Shown here piece after piece: positions 22,701-29,408 of a DNA stretch of 38,789 nucleotides. The stretch is from a virus. How positions within the stretch are numbered: position 1 is the stretch's first letter; each line of letters begins with the position of its first letter. Location: the IMG/VR virus record IMGVR_UViG_3300020583_000023, positions 1 to 38,789 of that record; one strand, 5' to 3'. The notes beneath the pieces were generated by a model. It saw nothing but the letters and a program-made list of their open reading frames with translations, ran no database searches and had not been told where the DNA came from. The position numbers were made by a program, and so were the translations under genes.

Positions 22701-24241
22701 TATGCGGCGGGGCCGGCGTTGATCACCGCGACCATCTGCCGGGCCGCGCCCGCGCCGAACAGGGTCGCGGCCGCGGCGAGCTGCTGATCCTGGGTCATTC
22801 GCGCGAACTTCGGATGCAGCTGATCGATGATCGAGCCCATCCCCACGAACTTGCCCTGGGCGTCGAACGCGGTGACACCCATCTCCTTGAACTTGATCTG
22901 TGCGGTCTGCACCGCCGTCGACGCGGTAGCGAACGCTTTCGCGAGGTCGGCCTGCGCCGGCGGGAGCGCGTCGGTCGCCTTCGTGAACTCGGAGCTCGTC
23001 ATCGACCCGGACCGGTAGGCGTCCGCGAGCTTTTGCAGCGACGGCGACATTTGGTCGTACGCCGCCTTCTCGTTCGAGGTGGCGGTGACCACGCCGGTCG
23101 ACGTTTTCTGCAGCGTGTTCATCCCCGAGTTCAGCGCGGCCATCGCCGCCCTGCCGGTGATCCCCTGGTTCGTCATGTCGACCAACAGCCCGGCAAGATC
23201 GCCAACCGAACCGGACGTTTCCCCGAGCTTCGACCGGACCTTTTCCAGCTGGTTCCCGAGCGTGTCGATTGACTGGCCGGTCGCGTTCGACGCCTGATAC
23301 AGCACGTCAGTCACATGGCTCGCGTCCGACGCCTTCAACTGGAACGCCTGCAAGACACCGGCGACCGTGCTCGTGGCATCGCCGAGGTCAATCTGTTTCG
23401 CCTCCGCGAGATCAGCGGACGCGGTCATCACCGACAGCGCCTCGCCGGTGTCGAGCGCGTGCCCCTCGGTGGCTTTCAGCTGCCCGGCAACGGCGGCGTA
23501 CGCCTTTGCCATCTCCTCGCCGCCGAACTCTGTTTTGCCGGCGGTTCCGAGGAACGCGTTCCCGATCTCGGTCGCAGCTTTCGTCGAGGTGCCGGCGGCG
23601 GAGGCGATCGACGCGTCCGCGGTCTGCATCCCCTCCGCCATGTGCACGCCAACAGCGGCGACCGTCAACCCTGCGGCCGCGACACCGGCGAGCGCGACGC
23701 CGCCGAGCTTGTCGAGCGATCCGGCGAGCCCTGAGGATTTCGATTCTGCGTGTTCGGCTGCTCCGCCGGCCTTTTCGAGTCCGGCGGTCAGGCCACCGAG
23801 CGGTAGGCCGGTGTTCGAGATCAGGGTCGCGAGCCTGGAAAGGCCGCCGCCGGCGCCCTTCGCCATCTCTTCGCCGCCGCGCGCCCCGTCGCGGGCCATG
23901 TCGTCCGCGAGCTTTCCGGTCTCGTCGGTGACCCCGCGCCGCAGGTTCGCGCCACTCAACGCCCCGAGATCCCCGAGATCGTTCCCGAGACCCTTGGAGC
24001 CGTCCTTCACTCCCTCGCGCAGCGAGACGCCTGAGGCGGCGCCGATATCGCCGAGATCGTGCTCGAGCTTCCCGGCTTCTTTCGTGACGCCGCCGCGGAG
24101 GCTGGCGCCAGCGTCCGCGCCCGCGACCTCCGCGTCCTTTTTCATCCCGGCGAACGACGCGTCGGTCTCGGCCTTCAGCGCATCTTTGAACCCGGCGGCA
24201 TTCGGAACGATGAGGATTTCTGCCGTGCCGACTACAGACAT
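19703..24241 (-). CDS. Tape measure protein with lytic transglycosylase and NlpC/P60 domains
   Basis: This 1512-residue protein sets tail length. Residues 45-122 are three 26-residue repeats. About 200-560 is the conserved tape-measure domain (EIGNAFLGTAGKTEFGGEEM ...), followed by hydrophobic segments near 560-620. Residues about 890-1000 form a lytic transglycosylase (QIDQESTGNPGEVSSTGAFG with catalytic E914). About 1035-1150 form an NlpC/P60 peptidase (TKYTWGGGHNGWD, C1063 in DCSGF, H1114 in NSHAIIDI). The C-terminal 300 residues are Ala/Lys-rich coiled coil. The enzymes probably open the cell wall during DNA entry. SD GGAGGTGA precedes ATG 24241. Fibre-end details are unknown. Confidence 0.92.
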   Translation of the reverse strand: MSVVGTAEILIVPNAAGFKDALKAETDASFAGMKKDAEVAGADAGASLRGGVTKEAGKLEHDLGDIGAASGVSLREGVKDGSKGLGNDLGDLGALSGANLRRGVTDETGKLADDMARDGARGGEEMAKGAGGGLSRLATLISNTGLPLGGLTAGLEKAGGAAEHAESKSSGLAGSLDKLGGVALAGVAAAGLTVAAVGVHMAEGMQTADASIASAAGTSTKAATEIGNAFLGTAGKTEFGGEEMAKAYAAVAGQLKATEGHALDTGEALSVMTASADLAEAKQIDLGDATSTVAGVLQAFQLKASDASHVTDVLYQASNATGQSIDTLGNQLEKVRSKLGETSGSVGDLAGLLVDMTNQGITGRAAMAALNSGMNTLQKTSTGVVTATSNEKAAYDQMSPSLQKLADAYRSGSMTSSEFTKATDALPPAQADLAKAFATASTAVQTAQIKFKEMGVTAFDAQGKFVGMGSIIDQLHPKFARMTQDQQLAAAATLFGAGAARQMVAVINAGPAAYDKATNSVNQMGAAHSAAAKQASTLHGEEKTLEAEFGDLATKVGEVLIPVITTLVGWFAKATSFVADHKAALIALAAVVTGILGPAIAVFTINKMAAFAESFVTAKGHVTDFASGVQTAVSKVIGLFGQQSAAASKMAGDVGTSTKAASGSVATEATEVGTSTTAIEGENTAAATSFEGVGVSAGAAATEVGTAEAALAGEVTAADTTIETENAAAGASFTALLGPLAAAAGLGYVLNTFGTPNAQAHYTSTATGQQVYNPRAQTGSIHFGPGGETTAAGPVNQPGDAATTTGGPTLKQAAGLGANIAKLGVSTDQNTVSTDRHTAATEKLTAALNMHFGKAGSETIAGASTGGYKGSSLMRAAEDPYAPASVTRWAAIAQAAAAKYGVPVDELLAQIDQESTGNPGEVSSTGAFGVSQFEPGTAAKYGVQRGTSTAAVESQIFGEAHYLANLGNSTSQTAALEGYYTGTVGNPAGAGYAAQIEGGEHLYSKYDTNRRTAAGTGAIGAATGAISAMLNIANALVGTKYTWGGGHNGWDPVAELKKIGVDCSGFVSQVLHAGGVSLPGPQTTTGLAQNLIKGAGPAGGVTVYDRANAGGNSHAIIDIAGQYFESGGKVNKGVVKMTAAEVKAELAGGGFVAYHPNLPAGSTTGAPLSAQTIAMEKAQLADLIAKEKAAIDKEIASLQAGEHAKGVSPATKTADAGVIAELRAGLQIEIANQRAALTVETSKQSAELKKQTTDAKAGTTDLNKLLAAIHSGSLSSLKSALESVHLSGIGKLERDLDHDHSAALASLSKQLVEVHKEAMAAEAKAEAAAVAAAAAKAWTNALNKSATDLGATAKLQADQITDATKVYLDKQAEVGLTGAALTAAQAQTSLDEVTQASDQAIDAAQQKVNAAAAGSALAQAEANYMLAQAQATATVQEAQAQAVLDKANAAANAASTTASTSSSSTTTNSPTYIFEIGGGANMTPAGLMTEVGWALKVGNLPVALPTPTPVGA
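23876..24109. repeat. Three tandem 78-bp repeats in the tape measure gene
   Basis: The encoded protein has three consecutive 26-residue units (residues 45-70, 71-96, 97-122), each with a core like SLR-x-GV and ending D-x-GA. The period is exactly 78 bases. The units have diverged, which indicates an old internal duplication near the start of the tape measure. Unit number would affect protein length only slightly. Confidence 0.8.
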
Positions 24242-24254
24242 GGCATCACCTCCC

Positions 24255-24919
24255 TCATTCGCCGTACGTCACATCACCCAGCTGCGCGTCCATCTGCATT
24301 GCGTCCGCGACCGCCCCGGGGGTCATGCCCCAGTGGTCGCGTTTGAACTGCGTGGCCTCTTCCGGATCGACCGGGGTTGCCAGCACAAGATCAACCTGCT
24401 GGCGAGCGTGCATTCGCGCGCTGTCGACCGTGTCATCGATCATCGACGCGTACACGGCGTCGAGGATCCGCGGGAATGGCTGCCCGCGGAGCGTTACACC
24501 ATGGAGGGTTGCGCGGCCCTCGATGTCCGCCCGGAACGCGTGCCAGTGCGTGAGGAGCCGGTGGACCGCTTCGTAGGGCGCTCACCGTAATGCTCCACGA
24601 GCGCCTTGAACAGGTCAGCGAGCGTTGTTGCTTCGATCGCGAGATCGTCACGTCCCAGGAACTCGTCCCAGCGTTCGCGGGCGTCCGCGATCACGCAGTC
24701 GTTCAGGACGGCAACCGCGACGTTCACCCCGGCGGTCTGACCGCCGATGCGTTCCAGGTATGCAACGGTGCCGGGCGGCATCACCGGCCGGAACGGGAAC
24801 TTCTCGATCACCTCTTCGCGCGTTTCGATCTTGTACGCGCAGACCGGCACAACGACTGGATCGAGGTCCAGTTCGTCGGGGTCGTCGACTTTTCCGACCA
24901 CGGCTAATTCAGGGCACAT
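24255..24919 (-). CDS. Tail assembly chaperones G and G-T (predicted -1 frameshift)
   Basis: Frame 1 starts at ATG 24919 (AGGAGG eight bases upstream) and ends at TAA near 24494, giving about 141 residues (G). Near the end of G, the -1 frame opens after a TGA at 24584-24582 and reads YEAVHRLLTHWHAF, then LDAVYASMIDDTVDSARMHA and on to the stop at 24255. A ribosomal -1 shift somewhere between about 24581 and 24500 would fuse the two into a G-T protein. This arrangement, just upstream of the tape measure, is standard for siphoviruses: both products help wrap the tape measure during tail assembly. A classic slippery heptamer is not obvious; GCGCCCT is one candidate. Confidence 0.8.
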
Positions 24920-24960
24920 GGGGTTCTCCTCCTGGTGGATGGTGTGGATGGTTGAAGGCT

Positions 24961-24990
24961 CCGAGCGCCGCCCATCCAAACGACGCTCGG
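24961..24990 (-). promoter_or_regulatory. Hairpin in the leader of the tail chaperone gene
   Basis: CCGAGCG (24961-24967) pairs with CGCTCGG (24984-24990) around a 16-base loop, 40-70 bases upstream of the chaperone start. It lies in the 146-base space between two tail genes. It could be an attenuator or mRNA processing element; no U-tract follows. Confidence 0.35.
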
Positions 24991-25065
24991 CTGCTGGCGT
25001 CCGTGACGCTGTCCCGCTTCCGGAACGCCATGGGCCGCGGGAGACAGCAAGAACCGCGGCGGCAG

Positions 25066-25473
25066 CTACAGCAAGGCGAGGTGCAAGTTATCTGCGAGGA
25101 ATCGGTTCGCTTTGGTGCCCGGGTGAAACTTCCCGTCGAACCGGCCGCCGACACCGAACGGGACTGGGATCCCGAACGCGCCCGGAATGTCGTGCGGGCC
25201 TGTGCCCTCGTGCACGAACAGCGAGTACGAGGTTCGCGATGCTGAGCACGGCGTGGTGTCCGACACGATGCGGACCGCGACCTCGTCACCGATCTTCTCG
25301 ACGCGCTTGACGATGCTCTCGCGCAGACAGCCGGTGCGGATCGGCGCTTGCTGGCGAGCGGCGGTCTGAACGACCGTTGCACGTTCCATGAGGTGCCGAA
25401 CGACTGGGCCTTCTGGCGAGTGCAGCAGCATGTCCATTTCGGCGCCGTCTATGACGACGTGTACGTCGGGCAC
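25066..25473 (-). CDS. HK97 gp10-like head-tail / tail completion protein
   Basis: This is a 135-residue protein from GTG 25473, which follows AGGAGG with about eight bases of spacing. Residues about 30-60 (LMERATVVQTAARQQAPIRT then GCLRESI) and YSLFVHEGTGPHDIP at about 90 give the pattern of the HK97 gp10 family (helix, A-P-x-x-T-G-x-L, then H/Y-E-x-GT). Those proteins lie at the head-tail interface or complete the tail. The next leftward gene is the chaperone, which fits. The rightward cassette sits just upstream (+ strand 25492-26009). Confidence 0.75.
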   Translation of the reverse strand: MPDVHVVIDGAEMDMLLHSPEGPVVRHLMERATVVQTAARQQAPIRTGCLRESIVKRVEKIGDEVAVRIVSDTTPCSASRTSYSLFVHEGTGPHDIPGAFGIPVPFGVGGRFDGKFHPGTKANRFLADNLHLALL

Positions 25474-25491
25474 GGGTGTAGCCTCCTGTCG

Positions 25492-25767
25492 GTGCTCACG
25501 CGCGAGGATCTGGACGCGGCTCAGGCGCAGTGGGAGGAATGGACGAGCGGGCTCGGGTTCGATCTGACCGTGATGATCGTCGGCGAGCACCAGGACGCTG
25601 TGATGGATCCGGATCGGCCGGTCGGCGCGATCGTGAAGGCCGGACTGTCGTTGCACATCACGATCCAGACCGACGGCACGATCGTGTTCTCCGAACGATG
25701 CCCGTACGATGGGCACGCGCTGCGCGCGTCGGTGGCAGTGCTTGCCCGGACGATCGCCGCCCAGTAG
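25492..25767 (+). CDS. Rightward small gene inside the leftward tail operon
   Basis: This frame of about 91 residues reads LTREDLDAAQAQWEEWTSG, then FDLTVMIVGEHQDAV and an ITIQTDGTIVFSERCPYDGH region. Composition and third-position GC are those of a real gene, and the opposite strand here has no convincing frame. The start is not certain: GTG 25492 is the simplest, but in-frame GTG codons upstream would overlap the gp10-like gene. No clear SD is present. It is acidic and probably a compact alpha/beta protein. It is followed by a hairpin and a second rightward gene, so it looks like a moron gene. Function unknown. Confidence 0.65.
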   Translation: MLTREDLDAAQAQWEEWTSGLGFDLTVMIVGEHQDAVMDPDRPVGAIVKAGLSLHITIQTDGTIVFSERCPYDGHALRASVAVLARTIAAQ

Positions 25768-25781
25768 GCTTCTGCGAAAGC

Positions 25782-25812
25782 GCCCCTCGCACCGCGTGAA
25801 CGGCCGAGGGGC
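25782..25812 (+). terminator. Hairpin between the two rightward genes
   Basis: GCCCCTCG (25782-25789) and CGAGGGGC (25805-25812) form an 8-bp perfect stem with a 15-base loop, starting 14 bases after the first rightward stop. This is a good candidate for a terminator of that gene or for an intrinsic element acting on both strands. No T-run follows. Confidence 0.55.
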
Positions 25813-25835
25813 ATGGCCACCACGTTAGGAGCGTG

Positions 25836-26009
25836 ATGACGATGCCGAAGCGTAGTCTCTCCAGCCAGCTGTTCCGCGCCGCCCGTGTTGTCGATGATGT
25901 GGAGGCGGTCGCGTCCGGAAACCCGAAGCGGATGCGGCGCAGAGCCAAGAACGTGATCGTGGGTCGCGCGCTCGGACGCGCCGGGGTGTGGCGTCGCCTC
26001 TGGCACTAG
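25836..26009 (+). CDS. Small basic protein (57 aa), conserved in actinobacteria
   Basis: This 57-residue frame starts at ATG 25836 with AGGAG four bases before it; an ATG at 25842 gives ten-base spacing and may be preferred. It reads MTMPKRSLSSQLFRAARVV, then AVASGNPKRMRRRAKN and RALGRAGVWRRLWH. I recall this SGNPKR...RRAKN...GR-x-LG pattern from small basic proteins encoded in actinobacterial genomes, with no known function. Its TAG stop and the stop of the convergent virion gene share one palindromic CTAG (26006-26009), so the genes are tail-to-tail without a spacer. Confidence 0.75.
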   Translation: MTMPKRSLSSQLFRAARVVDDVEAVASGNPKRMRRRAKNVIVGRALGRAGVWRRLWH

Positions 26010-26506
26010 TCGACGGTCAGGCTGAGGAGCAGGCGAACGCCCGCCAAACCGCCCTCGGGGCCAACGGTCTGCAAGGGCCCAACCTCGAAGCCGGTCCCCG
26101 GCATGCCCTCGGCGTAGGTGAAATGCAAGCGGGCTGCGGCAGTCCACAGTGCCGCGGCGTCACCCATCGTGACCAGCCCGTCCGCGTTGATCTCGTCGCC
26201 TGTTGGGATCGTGGAGCGGAACGGGCCGTCCGCCTGCAGCACGCTCACCTTCCGGACGATTTGCACCGCGAACTGCGCGAACTGGTTCAGCGCCGACGGG
26301 TGAAAGGTGCCGCCGAAACCGGCGCCGGGCTGTCCCTGGCTCATTCCGCTCAGCGACACCGTGAGCTGCTCGCCGTCCCATACCGGGATCGGCGTGGACG
26401 CGACATACCGGCGTTCCGGGATCTCAACATCCAGCTGCTCGAGCTGCGCGATGAAGTCGGCGAGCAGCTTCGCCGCGGTTTGCGGCAGACCGGCGAGGCT
26501 TGCCAC
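26006..26506 (-). CDS. Head-tail connector / tail terminator protein
   Basis: This 166-residue protein starts at GTG 26506, sharing one base with the upstream TAG. It has an N-terminal helical part (KLLADFIAQLEQLDVEIPER), then RRYVASTPIPVWDGEQLTVS and a beta-rich core ending in GVRLLLSLTVD. I recall this pattern (I-P-V-W-D-G-E-Q-L-T-V) in actinophage neck or tail terminator proteins. By order it lies between the connector and gp10-like genes. The exact position in the virion cannot be shown. Confidence 0.65.
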   Translation of the reverse strand: MASLAGLPQTAAKLLADFIAQLEQLDVEIPERRYVASTPIPVWDGEQLTVSLSGMSQGQPGAGFGGTFHPSALNQFAQFAVQIVRKVSVLQADGPFRSTIPTGDEINADGLVTMGDAAALWTAAARLHFTYAEGMPGTGFEVGPLQTVGPEGGLAGVRLLLSLTVD

Positions 26507-26781
26507 TAGTGAACGTCGGGCGGCGGAACGTCGTCAGGCGACGGCGCGACTGACCCGAACCCCGACGCCTCAGGCTCTGGCTCGGGCGCCGGTTCCGGCT
26601 CGGGGGTCGCGTCGCGGCGGACTCGTACCAGCTCGCCGAGCGCGTAGTCGCTCAACGGGGCGATCTGATCCAGGTACGACTGTTGCGCGGCCGCGCCGAG
26701 CTCGTCGAAGAGCCCGCGGAGCGTCTCGATTTCGTCCGGTGTCGCACCGGCTCTGACGAACCTACTCGCTGGGAATTCCAC
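26506..26781 (-). CDS. Small acidic virion-operon protein
   Basis: This is a 91-residue protein from GTG 26781, which follows AGGAGG by about six bases; the start overlaps the upstream gene by 20 bases. The first 60 residues look helical (PDEIETLRGLFDELGAAAQQ, then QIAPLSDYALGELVRV). The rest is an unusual Pro/Glu/Ala tail (PEPEPAPEPEPE) and an acidic end (PSPDDVPPPDVH). It may be a head-tail adaptor or an unstructured linker protein. No family recognised. Confidence 0.65.
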   Translation of the reverse strand: MEFPASRFVRAGATPDEIETLRGLFDELGAAAQQSYLDQIAPLSDYALGELVRVRRDATPEPEPAPEPEPEASGFGSVAPSPDDVPPPDVH

Positions 26782-27241
26782 CGGGGGCCTCCTCGGTCGG
26801 CGTGGGCTCGGGCGAAGCAGGCTCCTGGAGGGCAGGCGCGAGCGCCGGGTCCGGAGGGTCGAGCGGCGCCTGTGCCAGCGCCTCATGCTGGTCGGGCGTC
26901 AGGTCCAGCGGCTCGCCTGTCACCGCATCCATCGGGTGACCTGGAGTGACTCCGGGAACCGGCTCCGGGGTGGGCTCGCTCTGCGGCTCTGTGGCGGCAG
27001 GCTCGGGCTGCGGGTCCGGTGACACTGGCTCAGGCGCCGGAGGCTCCTGAGCGGGCTGCTGCGCGCTCTCGGGCACCGTGGCCGGTTCCGGGGCGAACGG
27101 GTCACCGCTGATTGAAACGTCCACGGCTGCTCCTTGGGGTTCGGCCGGGGGCGCCGGCGGATTCAGGGCCGCGCCGAACGCTGCGTACAGGCATTGCGCG
27201 TCGGCGAGATCCATCGTGATCGTGATCTGAGGCTCGGGCAT
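26762..27241 (-). CDS. Proline/glutamate-rich protein of the head-tail module
   Basis: This is a 159-residue protein. Only the first 30 residues (PEPQITITMDLADAQCLYAA) look folded. Most of residues 30-155 are repeated Pro, Glu, Ala, Gln and Thr (EPAATEPQSEPTPEP and similar), so the protein is probably largely disordered. It lies between the connector gene and a second short protein with the same kind of tail. Such segments in phage head proteins can act as flexible spacers or as binding tails; that is inference. Confidence 0.7.
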   Translation of the reverse strand: MPEPQITITMDLADAQCLYAAFGAALNPPAPPAEPQGAAVDVSISGDPFAPEPATVPESAQQPAQEPPAPEPVSPDPQPEPAATEPQSEPTPEPVPGVTPGHPMDAVTGEPLDLTPDQHEALAQAPLDPPDPALAPALQEPASPEPTPTEEAPGGIPSE

Positions 27242-27254
27242 TACGGGATGGCTC

Positions 27255-28130
27255 CTAGGTTGGTAGAGACGGGATCGCTTGACGGCGGGGCCGGCCTGTG
27301 TCCGGGCTCCACACGCTCGCTTGCCGCTGGTTCTTGCACGGGTTCACGGCCAGGATGAAACTGTCGACCTCGTAGATGCCCAGCGAGCCCGCTTTGAGGA
27401 CGTCCATCACGTCCGTGACGGTGGCTGACACGCCCTGACGGGTGATCGACGTCACCCGGCGTGGATAGTGGGTGTCGTCGCCGAGTTGCGGCAGCACCAG
27501 GTACTCCGCCAGCTTCCTGGCCGCGAGCTGCCCGGACGCGGGTGGCACCTGACCGAACAGATAGGTGACGGAGAACGTGCCCTGCTCCGTGTCGGGGAGA
27601 TCCATGATCTGCCCGGTCGGCCAGCCGAACCGCTCCGTCGGCACCGACGCCGCGGTCGGCCGGATCCTGACCAGCGTCCGCCCGTCACGCAGCTCGTACT
27701 CGTCCGCCGGAATGACGACCCCGTCGATTAGCACCTGCACAATGCTCGTGACCGGATAGGTGCCGAGGTCGATTTCGGGAGGGTTCAGCTGCCCGTAATG
27801 CGATGCGACGCCGGGCACGCTGTCATACCACTGCGCGTACCCCCACGACGTGTTGTAGCCCAGGCCGCCGAACCACGCGAACCTCGTGTCGACGTCCGTT
27901 GGGCGCGACAGCGGCCGGATCGTTTCCGGGCCGCATTCGCCGGTGAACATGCGGCCGGACAGCTCGTACAGGATCTCTGAGGCGGCCTGAGCGCCCTCCG
28001 CGCAGATCACGTCGACCTGCTCGTCGGTCAGGTTCGAGCCGGCGACAGCTTTCTGTGCCGCCGCCTGTACCCACGGCAACTGTGCGACAGCGGCCCCGGG
28101 AACCCAGGGGCTGCAAGGACCGTTGCGCAC
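27255..28130 (-). CDS. Head-tail connector (gp6-like)
   Basis: This is a 291-residue protein from GTG 28130, two bases after the tail tube stop; a longer frame from 28415 overlaps that gene and reads poorly. The helical N-terminus (LPWVQAAAQKAVAG, then QVDVICAEGAQAASEILYEL) is followed by a beta-rich part (TSIVQVLIDGVVIPADEYEL, then LVRIRPTAASVPT). A C-terminal helix-strand unit (LAARKLAEYLVLPQL) resembles phage head-closure and adaptor proteins. It probably connects portal and tail. Context supports this strongly; fold assignment is by pattern. Confidence 0.75.
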   Translation of the reverse strand: MRNGPCSPWVPGAAVAQLPWVQAAAQKAVAGSNLTDEQVDVICAEGAQAASEILYELSGRMFTGECGPETIRPLSRPTDVDTRFAWFGGLGYNTSWGYAQWYDSVPGVASHYGQLNPPEIDLGTYPVTSIVQVLIDGVVIPADEYELRDGRTLVRIRPTAASVPTERFGWPTGQIMDLPDTEQGTFSVTYLFGQVPPASGQLAARKLAEYLVLPQLGDDTHYPRRVTSITRQGVSATVTDVMDVLKAGSLGIYEVDSFILAVNPCKNQRQASVWSPDTGRPRRQAIPSLPT

Positions 28131-28132
28131 CG

Positions 28133-29353
28133 CTACACGTTGGCTGCGACGGGTGTTGGCGCGTTCGACGCGGCCGGCAGCACCTGCGCGCCGCACCGCG
28201 CGCGCTGGAACACCTTCGACGAATCGAACTGCCAGTCGCCGAACGGTCCGGAACCCCAGTTCGGGTTCCCGTACCCCTGGCCTTCCATCACCGTTTGCGT
28301 GTTCGTGTTCGCGATGTCCCGCTGCGTCGTGTGCATCCCTGTCACGCGCGGCAGAACCCACCGGTAGTACGGCAGCGTCGAGGTCTGGAAGCCGGCGATG
28401 ATCGCCTTTGACCACAACTCGATGCTGATCCCGTTCGGGTTACCGACGATCCCGAGCGCGGGCTCCTGGTAGCCGACCTCGCCCGGGCCCGCCGTCGTAT
28501 CAGACTGCGGCACGTAACCGGACGGGGTGACCGCACCCGTGTCAACGAACACCGGCACGAGATTTCCGGCGGCGATCGTGGTGGTAACCGACTGCGACGC
28601 TGATACCGCGAGCGTGACGGTGCCGGCGGGGGCGAACGCGGTGGTGGTGAACACGATCTTCGGCGAGTTCGTGTCCCCGGCGATCTGGAACGTCGTCCCG
28701 ATCGGAATGCTCTTCGTCAGCGCGGTCATCGAGAGCGACGTCACCGTCCCGGTGCCCGATGCCGCCGATGTGGATTGGGTGCCGATGTTCGGAATCTGGC
28801 CGATCAGCTGCTCACCGCCGATCGTGCGACCGTACACGCGAACGCCGAGCGCGCCGGCGGCCATCGTGCCGACGTTGATCACGTTCAGGCTCGTCGAACC
28901 GGTCGTGACCGCGGACACGTCGTTCGCGGCTGCCGATTCGCCGTACGCGTTGTAGTACGTTGCCCGGTACCCGTACGTGCCCGCGGCGAGCGTTCCGAGC
29001 GTCGTCTGCGGAGTCACCGTCAGCCCTGTCGGAGTCCCCAACGCGCTTGAGCTGTCGGTGAAGATCACGCCACCCGCGCATGCGGCCTCCAAGGCCGGGT
29101 CGGGGGTCGCGAGCTCGAGCGACACGGTGTGGTACTTCCGCATGTCCGGGTGCTTCGCCCACGCTGCGAGATCGCCGGCGGCGTTCTTGATCACGATGTC
29201 ATCACCGGTCTCAACGACCGGGTTGACCGTGCACTTCACGAGCGTGGTCGTGGTGTACGTGTTCGCGCCCGGGTCAACGTACCCCGAGCTGTCGAGCGTG
29301 GAGATACGAGTCGCCACCGCAAATATTGAGGCGGCTCCATCAGGAAGGCTCAC
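28133..29353 (-). CDS. Major tail tube protein with Ig/Fn3-like insertion
   Basis: This 406-residue protein has residues 1-95 resembling siphovirus tail tube proteins (ATRISTLDSSGYVDPGANTY ... DDIVIKNAAGDLAAWAKHPD, then MRKYHTVSLELATPDPALEA). About 105-290 is an inserted beta domain, or two, with the Fn3-like motif GTYGYRATYYNAYGES. The tail tube fold resumes as PNGISIELWSKAIIAGFQTS, then YYRWVLPRVTGM. It should polymerise into the tail tube, with the extra domain outside. GTG 29353 follows AAGGAG. Confidence 0.75.
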   Translation of the reverse strand: MSLPDGAASIFAVATRISTLDSSGYVDPGANTYTTTTLVKCTVNPVVETGDDIVIKNAAGDLAAWAKHPDMRKYHTVSLELATPDPALEAACAGGVIFTDSSSALGTPTGLTVTPQTTLGTLAAGTYGYRATYYNAYGESAAANDVSAVTTGSTSLNVINVGTMAAGALGVRVYGRTIGGEQLIGQIPNIGTQSTSAASGTGTVTSLSMTALTKSIPIGTTFQIAGDTNSPKIVFTTTAFAPAGTVTLAVSASQSVTTTIAAGNLVPVFVDTGAVTPSGYVPQSDTTAGPGEVGYQEPALGIVGNPNGISIELWSKAIIAGFQTSTLPYYRWVLPRVTGMHTTQRDIANTNTQTVMEGQGYGNPNWGSGPFGDWQFDSSKVFQRARCGAQVLPAASNAPTPVAANV

Positions 29354-29408
29354 GGTGGCTCCTTTGGTTGGATCGGATCAGCAAGGTGCTTGGCATCGCG
29401 TCGAAAGA

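Noticed and set aside
21026-23272. 748-codon open frame on the + strand
   Set aside because: It is antisense to the tape measure gene and rich in Arg/Leu/Gly as expected from GC-rich antisense sequence; the opposite strand has clear domains here.
25521-26147. Leftward frame across the rightward cassette
   Set aside because: Poor composition (His/Arg/Pro/Ser) compared with the two rightward frames, which have sensible composition and a ribosome-binding site.
27255-28415. Longer connector frame starting at 28415
   Set aside because: The extra N-terminal 95 codons overlap the tail tube gene and are Arg/His/Asp-rich; GTG 28130 just after the previous stop is preferred.
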